A stretch of 64,000 bases of DNA. It comes from Paracentrotus lividus. Lineage: Eukaryota; Echinodermata; Echinoidea; Camarodonta; Echinidae. The stretch is taken from the NCBI GenBank assembly GCA_940671915.1, contig CALNVZ010003432.1, forward strand, positions 12,240,033 through 12,304,032, written 5' to 3'. Each line of letters starts with the position of its first letter. Position 1 is the stretch's first letter. Positions 20,909-32,400 of the stretch are shown here, one piece after another. Below the pieces are notes generated by a model that saw only the letters and a list, made by a program, of their open reading frames with translations, was not told where the DNA came from and searched no databases. The translations under genes were made by a program, and so were the position numbers.

Positions 20909-23900
20909 GGTTGGGGGGGTGAATTAAAAGTCAAGTAAGAAGAGTCGAGGAAATTAGTGTTTTGGGGTAATTGTTCTCAATCCTTTTGAAAATAATTAAG
21001 ACCTCCCCCGGAAAATAGCTTCTTGATTTTTTTTTTCTGCAGTCCTTGATGTGTCTTGAAATCACAAAAGCGTTTTCCCAAAGAAACATGAAGTCAGGGC
21101 ATGTAAGAAATTGAGGATTAAAATGACGTCCTTTTCAAACCTCCCTTCTTTTGTCTACCTATCATACAAGTAAGAGCAAGTGGATTTTTAATTTTGTTCA
21201 AACTGACAAGGTTATCAACAAGAAAAAAGAAAGACAAACCGAAATGGTATACTACACTGTTCGTCATAAAGGTGGAATATTCTTTTCTGGCTCAATCGAC
21301 AATATGTTGCTCCGTTTTTTATTTCTTGAATGTGTTTGTCACCGCATTCACTTTCTGGGATCCTGGGTATATCTTGGACGTTCCCTTAACCCTTCCCGGG
21401 GATTTTTCTTCAAAAAAGTTTGTCACCCCCAGAAGATGGGCATTTTCGTCATTTTTTCTTATTTTTGGGGCCCTTTTTGTTCACGCGACCCACCAAGGCC
21501 CTCTCAGTCCTACCCCAAGAAAACACGTCTGAGGTGGAGATTTGTTATTGTTCTTTAAATTAATTCTAGATTTATGGTTACAGGCTCGACTCTTTTGTCT
21601 AGGGGAGGGATCAAAATTTATTTTGATTGGGGTTCAACATTCATTTTATTCATTTTTACACCATGGAAATTTCAATCTTCCCTAAATTGTATTGTAAAAT
21701 CTCAACCAAACATAGATAAAAATGAAATATTATCAATAATGACTATCTACAGCCTTGTCATCAAGGCTAAACAACATTTAAGGGGAAAATGATGACATTT
21801 AAGGGTTAAAGGTGGTTTTTCATTTCTTTTGTTTTCAGCATAAAGATGGAATAAAATATTCCGAATTTTCACCAATCTCGTCTTTTACTTCAACCCCTCC
21901 CCTAGACAAGAGACCTAAGCCTGTCTCCAGAAATATAGATTTAACTTAAAGAACAATATAAAACAATACACCTCGGTCGCGTTTCCTGGGGGTAGGACTG
22001 AGGGGGTTTGATCGGCCGGGAAAACAAAAAGGGGCCCCAAAATGACAAAAAAATGACAAAAATGGGCATCACGGGGGTCGACAAAACTGCCTTGGAAAAA
22101 GGTCCACGTGAAGGGTTGGGAGAATGTCTAAGATATAGCCAGGGCCCCAAAAAGTAAAAGCAGGAACAAACATATTCAAGAAATTAAAGTCAGAGCAAAA
22201 TCATGTCGCTATAGCGGCAAAAAAATATTCCACCTTTATGACGGACAGTGTATAAGTATACCTCATTGTTCATTGTATTGTTATTCGCGCAAATAATGCA
22301 TTTCTCTAACTTGACCGCTGTGCTTTTAAATTAATAATGTATCAAACGGGGCAGGTGAAGTGCTTTTATGACAAAATGTAAAAACATAGATGATTTATTT
22401 TTGACTCACCTTGTATTATTACTATTTTCATCATCATAAATTGTTCTTTCTTTATTTAGGGTCTGATACTGGTGTTTGCGAGAATCCTTCTTTTACATCC
22501 GTGGTTCAAGGACAGAGTAGGCAGGTACATGTATATATACTGGAAAAAAACAACCCACATTTATTTAGAACAAATCATTTAAGAGGTATGCTTCACATTG
22601 ATAGTTTGCAAAATCACTTGCCGTAGGTTTTTTTTTTTATCTGGGTAGATCTTAAGATGTACTTTTTGTGTTGTTATAATACATTTTCTATTGATATAGA
22701 TGTAGATGTAGAGTCATTGTGAGATTGAACAGGTCAAGTATCATCATTTAAAAAAAAAATTATTTTTACATATCTTATTTTTTCAATTAAACGATAAGTA
22801 TTTGACTCTTATGGAATTATTATTGAAGACTGATATAATGCACTTCAAAACCAATATTCTGAAATAATAATTGAATGAAATATTTGGGGAAGTTTCATAG
22901 ATGAATATATGATTTATCGATGTCCGATGTCTTTTCTGTCACATGACACCTAAAAGTTTGAAAATATTTTGTATTTAGACGAGCATTTGCCAGTTTAAGG
23001 ATACAAACATCATGTTGCAAGATAATGATATTGATCTTCAATTATGGATCAATTCGGAATTTCCATTCTTAAAATGTTATTTTGTTATTGTTGAGAAATT
23101 CGATTGACTGATAGATTGAAAAAAATGCATTGGTTGGTGGTGATTGACTGATTGGTTGGTTAATTTATTTATTGATAACTGTTAATCATTAAAGGTAGTG
23201 TTAGCCTTTTTCACAAATTGCGAAAACTAATGCAACTTGGCATAACTTTAGAACATGATCAACCTATACTGTCTACTCAATCTTACTGTCATAGGTTGCC
23301 TAGATCAGTAATATGAAACGAAAATCTTACTTCCAATCTAGACCAGCTCTCCATCAACATCGTGGATATTACAGCGCATGCAGAACGGACCACACACAGC
23401 AATATACACACGGCGCATCAGCGTGCATTATTCTCTGCGCTAACGGTCAACGGTTCGCACCGTACGGTATATTTTTCGAGGTTCGAAAAAATAGGAATGA
23501 ATTTTGATAATCGCAATATAATGACATATATACACAATTGAGCTTAATCATGCTGTGGCAAGATATAGATATACTACAATATCCTCTCAAAAACTAGAAA
23601 TTTAATATTTTTGCCTGCAAAAGGCTGACACTACCTTTATATTGTGTCAAAGTTCTCAATACCCTGAGAACATATCAATTCTAGTTGTAAACTTAAGAGG
23701 AAGAGGGCGCTATCACTCTACGCAAATCAAACGCTGCCATAGACATTTTTGGTATTTGCACAGTTTTTTCACTTTGTTTTCTTGATTATGGCGAGCAACT
23801 ACCTTTTCAAAGAAATGATCAACTTGAATATTTACGTTAAGAGTCTTTTTTTTTCAAAATATGGAATAACTTACTGCAAAGGGAAAAAAAGTCCTGTCAC

Positions 23901-26370
23901 TTGTGTCAATTCGAAATCCTAATCAGATCAAATTCCTGTACAATATGGCAATTTTTGCTCTCAAAATAGCTCATACGCCACATAATTATCTTCCTGGATA
24001 ACGCATAATTATATAACAGCTTAATGATCAAGCCGTTTTTAAAAGCTTGAATTCTCACCTTTCCAGAGATGGTAAATTCATTTCGATTGGTTAAAAAAAA
24101 AGTCCTGTCACTTTGAACATTGTCACAAACGAATCTTTACTCGATGGGTCATATTTCCGCATATCACATGCATATCGCATGTGGACGGCGTCTTCGCAAG
24201 ATGTGACAAGATCACTATTATATATCAATAATCGTTAGGAACATCAATCTATGTGAATAAAGATTCTGATTACAACTTTAGCACAATGGTATTATAGGCT
24301 TGCCAAAATGTATTTTCCCCAATCTGGTCTGAAGCATCTACCTACGAAAACTATGATAAAAGTTCAATTATTTATTTCATGTCCATGAGAAATTAGCTCG
24401 AACGGATCGACTGACCAGACCATTTTACCACAGGGAAGTTTTCTTAGGCGAGTTTTTGTACGCTAAGTAATAATTGCATGCAGTTGTCAATGCGTCGCTT
24501 CCGCCGTTATAGCGCGGGTTTTGTTGACATTAATGTAGAACCGTATAATTTTCTGCGCCGCTCAGTTGTATTTCCACTAAACTCATGAATGTAATGTTGC
24601 GTTTCCCCTGCCTCAAATAATGGACGCGTCTTTATGTTAAGATTTAATGTCATACGTTAGGTTTACATTTCACGTGGAGTAGAATTGATATGTGTTGATG
24701 TTACAAGACGTAAACAACTACACTGTCAAAAAATAATATGCTCCTTTCTAATTATTCCTTGATTTTCTTACGTAGATTAAACTGTAAAAAGACAACGTTA
24801 AAATTAAAACATTCAAATTAAGTCTTACTAACTCAAAATTCAAGTGTCGTTTAATTTACTCATATTTTAAGGTACAATATACATTTAAGAAAATTTAGTA
24901 AAATATTTATTACTTGAAAAATAAAGTTGAATGTACTTATATTTTTCAATTAACGCCTTTTTTTAGGTTTTAGGAAAAGTTAAATTTAACTTTAACATAT
25001 AAATGTCAGTACCTTATTAAGTACAAGTAAGTGATAAAATGAAGTCTGATATTAGGTTTCAACATATAGGTTGAAATGATGTCAGTGGACTTTCGTGCTT
25101 AGAATGTCTCCTCCCCATTTTTTTTTTATATACAGTGTTTTTGGGGGGTCTTTTTTTACTCAGTTGAATTAAGTTGATGTAAGATAATTTACTTGAGTAA
25201 AATGGCTGCAAAGTAAAACAAGTAAATTTTACTTAAAACTGACAAAGTTAAAAATACTTAAAAATATTGAGGTATTTTTTCCTCAATTTCATTAGGTAAT
25301 TTCAACAAATTATTGTTTACAGTGTAGGCCTATAAAATTCATTACCGCGGGGTGGGTGACAGATATTCATAATTGTTTGACTGGTTTTATTTCCCGCATA
25401 AAACTCACACAGTAAAATAGAAAAAGTACATCTACAAAGTAATGTCAATAACAGGGATGATAAATGGATAATGAATGATCAGACCATCAGTGGATGCTAA
25501 ACTTCTCACCTCAACCAAAACGCACAACACATTCTTGCTCACGCTATTTTTATACCATTTTACACAGGTGGTCAGTGCTAACCCAAGCTAGTATTTTTTA
25601 AAAGATTTTTTGGTGTCATGCGACAGTATAGGCCTCATCCACGGCATAATGTAATTTTCTTCTGTACCATTTTTTCAAATATTTCATTTCTTTATGCAGA
25701 AGAGAAGTTCGTCAACTCGAGGTAAGTTTGATCAAATCCTTCAGATTTTTTTAATTCACTTTTATTTTTGTTTTACCTGTAATAATAATCGTAATAATTA
25801 CCAAGTGAAAATATATATTTAAGATATAAGATATTCCATTTATTTAAAAAAAAGTGTAAAAGAGATTTAGTTTAAATACGCACATAATCTAAGTTCTAGC
25901 GCCTTGTCACATCGCAAATGATTTTCATTAATTTCATTAGTTTATTTAGCCCCCTATTTCATTCTGATTAAAAACACATACATAAATACGGTAGGTAATA
26001 AACATAGAACAAGGAAATTAATTCCATCAAATAATTAACAGAAATGTATCAGACATCTATTTCAATTAAAGATGTGTTTTAATGTAATTAAGTTACTCTG
26101 CTGCATAATTTACATAATAATATCAATAGTGCTATGAACAAAATCGAATCGTGTTTTCTACATACTAAACTCTACAGTCGCATTATTTTCAAATCAGGCT
26201 TTACGTACTATGGAGATGAATTGTTTTGGATACATGACATACTTGTCAACTCAATGCTTGTTATTTTAAAATAAATATATATTATTATGTCTCATATTGT
26301 TCACAGTTAGCCGATGTAACCCTAGTGGTACACCATTGATCAGACTACAGTGTGACCCTGCATCATGTAT

Positions 26371-26456
<86 letters not shown>

Positions 26457-29400
26457 TTCTTACATACATACATATATATATAGGTTTATCATGTGAAGTA
26501 TATAAATCCTATAGGCAATAGGCATGATAGGATTGTGTTTAAATCACAATGAAAATAAAGACTCCTTTTAATGTACAAAAACCAGAGTGAAAAAGTAGCA
26601 CGTTTACAAATTCGAAATTCAAAATTGGCAAAAGTTAATATGTAATAAAGTATACATATGTGAGAATGGCAATAATGTATTCATCGAACTAAAGAAATGC
26701 TTATATCTTAAACCATTTGCTGGAATAATGATAATGATAAATATGGTAAAACTGAAATTAAATTCAGGAATTCAGAGGATAAACACACCGAATGAAGAGT
26801 ATTGGAAACTAACATTTGGCCACGAATTTCGTGAGATTGACAAAATTGAAAATACCATAGCCAGTTGTATTTCTTTTTATGTTACATTTTCCTAATGAAT
26901 CAAAGCAGTAAACTTTATTTCGCCAGGCAAACTTACATGATTATTAAATCGCATAATTACATAGCTGACAATGCATTCAGAGTGTATTTTAGGGAAACTA
27001 AAAAAAAATATAAATATCATCACTTTGATAAACTGACCTGTGGGATGTGCACTAAAACAAGAAAAGAGTTGAAGGAATATCATTCATCATTGGAGACTGT
27101 GACAGAGGCACCATTCACAGGGGTTTCGAAGTTGTAGACGTTGCCACCACGGAGCCGCCACTTCCCGGCGTAGAATCGCATCCTGATACCTTGATTGTAT
27201 AACGCCTGAACATCCTTCAACCACTTACGCTTTTCACTTAAATCAGCAACCGTCAGGTCGTCGACGACGAAAAACTTTTCCTTCTTCAGGGCATCGCGAG
27301 CTTTTCGCATGACTTCCACTTTGTCGCGATATGATAAGAACTTAACTAGAATGTGGCGAGGTTTCCCAGGCACCACTCTACCGTCGCGGTGTGCTCTTTC
27401 AACCTTCGAAGAGATCCCGAAGTGACTAAAAGGGAAATTCTATTTTATGAAACATCATTTAATTATATATGTGATGACCGTTCCAAAATAACTGGGTCTC
27501 AAGTAATGGTAATACTGTACAAAATAATGATTTTTCATATTTTGAATGTAAAAATGTATCATTCCTGCATGGCAATCGGATATTTGATTTCTTTATTCTC
27601 AACGAAGTTTTACTTACACCATTTTTTATTTTTTTTTATTTATCTTTTTTATTTATTTATTTATTTTATTTTTTTTACTTCTCTTCTGAAATAGGTATCC
27701 CCATTGAAACAGTGGCGCAGAATTCGCTGTCTGATGTAAGTATTTAACGCCACTATTTCACTTGATACATCCATATACATGAAAAGCTATAAATAGAATA
27801 TTAATCATAAGGCTAATAATAATCAATCCAGCATTTATAATGCGCCATTGATTCAGTAAACTTTATTCAGAGGCTCAGAAGGAAAATGGAAAGAGTAAAG
27901 AAATAATGTGAAGGTGACTTCCACCAAAAATTTACAGTTTAGCAAAAATACATTTTCACTTGGATCAAGTTATTATCGAATGAACTTAGTTTATTAATAA
28001 TTTCCTATCATAGGGAGGGTCTTTAATCAATATGTAAAATATCTGTTATAAATATGCGGGAGTATTATGATCAAAATCTAAACTTTGTATATGGCGTGCA
28101 ATTCGTGTAAATGCTCTGACTGCAACCATGTATTCTGGTGTTCTTTTAATGTTCTGAAGCTAACAGGTCAGTGGTATAACCGTTAATCCAATCAGATTGT
28201 GTCAAATATTGTATTAACAAACTTTTTACATCAAAATAATCAATCTATTCAATATTATTATCCAGTTAAATTGGGTATATATATATACATTAAATAAAAC
28301 TACATTAAACTTTTGATTGCACATTGATTTCGACTATTTAATCAAAATACGACAAATCCTATAAACTAAGGTCGAAATTCAACAAATAATGTCTTGGCTG
28401 CAAAATTTTCTTGCTATATTAATACCAGCATATTATTTGAAATTGAAGTATTTCATGTGTTTATTTTATAATAGAATTCTCCCAGATCTACAACACACGC
28501 TTCAACTATAACACGAGGTAATCATTGTAACGAGAGTTGAGAAGAAAATTCACACCTCTTTTGTTCCCATTTCCCAATTTCATTACCCATGAATTTATCT
28601 GTCTAAACCACCTTATTCTGTATAGTACAATATAGTCTCATTGTTTTTTTAAAGGTTTCATTTAGCTCCCCTCCCTGATATCGACTCGAGTATTTTCTTT
28701 CTAATGTTAACTGGCCTTTGCATTTATTTTCCGTATACACCACTATTTCAATTATGTCCATATGTTGTTCCCTTTCAATTTAATTGTCATATTTTATGTG
28801 TATAAATTACGTTATATGTTAGCAGCAACATCACTATGTATTTGTTTCAGATTTATAAATATGCAGAAACTTTAAAAGAAAGAGGGAGAGAGAGAGAGAG
28901 AAAAAAAAAAAGATATGTAGCCACAAAAAGTAACAACGCTGTAAACGCAAATACACAAACAGTGACAAGAAGAAGATAGGTAGAGAGAGAGAGAGAGATT
29001 TACACTCAATAATATAAGCAATGTATAGAATATATATTTTAGAACTTTAAGGAAGGAAACAAGCCTATGTAACCAGGGATCAGTAGTTGGTTTAGCGGTA
29101 ACGCTCATTATCAGCTCAGTGAACTACAGTCTGTGTCAAATAAAATGGTACAAGTGGAAAACATTTTTTTATAGCATGAAGATAAATCACACCCTGGTAT
29201 TGTTTAGTACTTCCATAAAGCAGGGTAATCAGACTTTCATCTGCAACTTTTTTCATCACATTTGGAGTAGTATTTTTTGAGATATGACCAATTTTCTACA
29301 TTCAAGAAAAATCCATTTTTCGCACGCCGTCCCATGCCTTTGTGTATGATTTCGCATATTGACCGTGACTTCAGCGCTCCAGAACAATAGAAGTGCGTAA

Positions 29401-32400
29401 TTTCGGTTTGTTCCTTGTCGCACAAAACTTAGCATAACTTTTGTTCTACAAAAGCAAATTATACAGGACAAAGCGCATGAGCAAGAAAAATCTTTTGGCT
29501 TTAATTTGGTACCACAAACACACATAATATGAAAAGATTTCAAACCTAAATTATTTTTTCCCCGACTGTACCATTTTTTGGACACAGACTGTACAACGAG
29601 GTTCGGACCCAGATTTCGAATCCCTGTAGGACCATTCTTGGTCACGTGTGTGACCGAAATTATGCAAAATCTTGACTTTAATTGGCTATATATCTAACAA
29701 TTTTAAAGATATACTGATTTAATTTTTATATTATGCTAACATATTTTGTTGGCTATCATTTGAAAATATTTTTTGATGTTTACAATATGCATTTTCGAGG
29801 TCAGAGGTCAAATGAAGTGGGTCACGTGTGTAACTTCACAAAACGGCATGATTTTGAAAGTGCAATTTCATTTTGAAATTCCTGTGAGTTTTAAAATGAT
29901 AAAATGTTCGTATTGCTGTAAGATATGCATTATGGATCTGTTCACCAGAAAATACCACTGAATAGGAGTCATCTCTGAAATTTCCTTTTTTATCTATTAT
30001 TTTATATCGTGATGTCGGGTCACGTGTGTGACATTCTAGTGGGTCACGTGTGTGACATATAGCAAACTGTACAGGAAAATAAAAATATTATACATATGCA
30101 GTAAATGTACATTTTGAGCAATTACTGTATCCGCTGTGGTAAAACTTTTATGAACTCAACCCTACTCAGTAACTGGGGTGTTTTGGTAGCTGTCAACACA
30201 GGGGGTGGGGCGGGGAGGGAGGGGGCCATGATGCCTCCTATGAGATCTCGGCTGTTGATCGCGCGAGCGCGCCGAAAATCTGCACGATGGTAGTGTGCGA
30301 TGTAAATCACAAGAATGAACTGTCAATTTTCCCAAAATAATATTTGTTTATTTTATATGAAATAATTATGCTAATCTATGCATTGCATGAAATCATACTT
30401 TTTGTTCTAATTGACAAATAAAATCTTCTGGAATGCTAAGTTTTTTCCCATAATCTTTATAGGATTCCTAACAATTGTACTTAGAAAAATTTTGGTATCG
30501 AAATTTTTTATGTATATCATTGTTTTATGAATTTCTTATGTATTTTTCGACCTTTTGTTTTTATTTGTTTTTTTTGCAAAAAAAAATTATTGCAGAATCA
30601 TTTTGGAGCATAGTAATGCTAAAATGAATTAATTTTTGGATTATATTAAAAGGAATAGAGGTAAATAATTACATAATGACAGTAATCCAAGTAAAGAAGT
30701 CAGCATATCCATTCCAGTCAGGGATTTTAAAAAAAATGATATTTTATATGTACCGTTTTTTTCCCATCTTATTATCATATATGATAATTTATGCAAAATG
30801 AGCATGAAAAATTGCAAAAAACATCAGTTCATGAAACTTCAGACGAGGGTATATTTGAATATGTAGCTTAAAATCAAGAAGCAAAAACTTTATTTTGTCC
30901 CAAAAAGGTTCACTTTTCAAAGAATGGCCCACATGTGTATTTTATATTGTAGGACCACATTCTTTGGGGTAAGCACCCGTTATTCCGAAGGTTCGTAATT
31001 CCGAAGGTTCTTTATTCCGAAGTTTCGTTATTCCGAAGGTTCGTTATTCCGAAGGTTCGTCATTCCGAAGGTTCGTTATTCCGAAGGTTCGTCATTCCGA
31101 AAACGAAATAGGGTTCGTTATTCCGAAGGTTCGTCATTCCGAAAACGAAATAGGGTTCGTCATTTCGAAGGTTCGTCATTCCGAAAACGAAATAAGGTTC
31201 GTTACTCCGAAGGTTCGTCATTCCGAAAACCAAAAAGGGTTCGTTATTCCGAAGGTTTGTCATTCCGAAAACAAAATAAACTTATTTTAGTGATAAAAAC
31301 GGTGTTGTAATTAAAAAATAATAGGATATTATGCAATAATAGTCTCAGCGGAAGATGATACACGCGTATTTTGTGTACTAATGTTTCATTATAGTTGGAA
31401 ACAGCTATTTACCTGATGATCGCTTTACGTGAAACTCGTGAGTAGCGACGAATAAGCATGATACAACCGTCATTTTTTTTTATTTCTTGACTATTTCAGT
31501 TGAATTCAAAGTGCTCCCCCCCCCAGCCAAAGAAGAGGAATCGTCCCCCTTTTTTGAGGTGTTAATTCCTCATATTCTGGTCCAAACAAGCCCCCATCCC
31601 AACCCCCCCCCCCTGCAGGGCGACATTTAATAAAAAATGAGTCTTTTAGTAGAAATTTTGAACTTGTACAAAACAATTTCAAAATGCATCAATACTCCCC
31701 TAGCGAAATTTACACTTCAGGCAACGATTCTTGCATGAACTAGTCTCATAAGCCTATGATCACCCCTTTGAAAGAATTCTTAAACGCCCCTGGTAACGAT
31801 AGATCAACCCCTTTCCACCCTCATAACAATTGAACAGTAAAGGTGATATACCCTTCCCCCTCCAACACGCCTGCCCTCAAGTTTTCCCGGCTTCGCCACA
31901 GATGATATCACTTTTGGACTAATTACAAAACTTATTTTATTTTCGGATTAACGAACCTTCGGAATGACGAGCCCTATTTTGTTTTCGGAATGAAGACCCT
32001 TCGGAATGACGAACCCTATTTTGTTTTCGGAATTACGAACCTTCGGAATGACGAACCCTTTTTCGTTTTCGGAATGACGAACCTTCGGAAGAACGAACCC
32101 TATTTCGTTTTCGGAATGACGAACCTTCGGAATAAGAAACCTTCGGAATAACGCCACAAATGTTCGGATTAACGAACCCTTTTTTATTTTCGGATAAACG
32201 AACATCGAGGTATAGGCATTTTACGTGTTTCGGAATGACGAACCTTCGGAATAATGGACCTTCGGAATAACGAACCTTCGGAATTACGAAGTGTAACCAT
32301 TCTTTGGTGGCCATCCTGAAAGGGTTAATTAATGTCCTACAATGTAACCATTATTTTCAACATATTCCAGCCACAACATTGTAGGGTAAATGTAAGGCTC

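Noticed and set aside
31060-32314. Repetitive N-L-R-N-N-E-P-like and S-E-G-S-S-F-R-like frames
   Set aside because: Translation of the ATTCCGAAGGTTCGT array, not a repeat protein.
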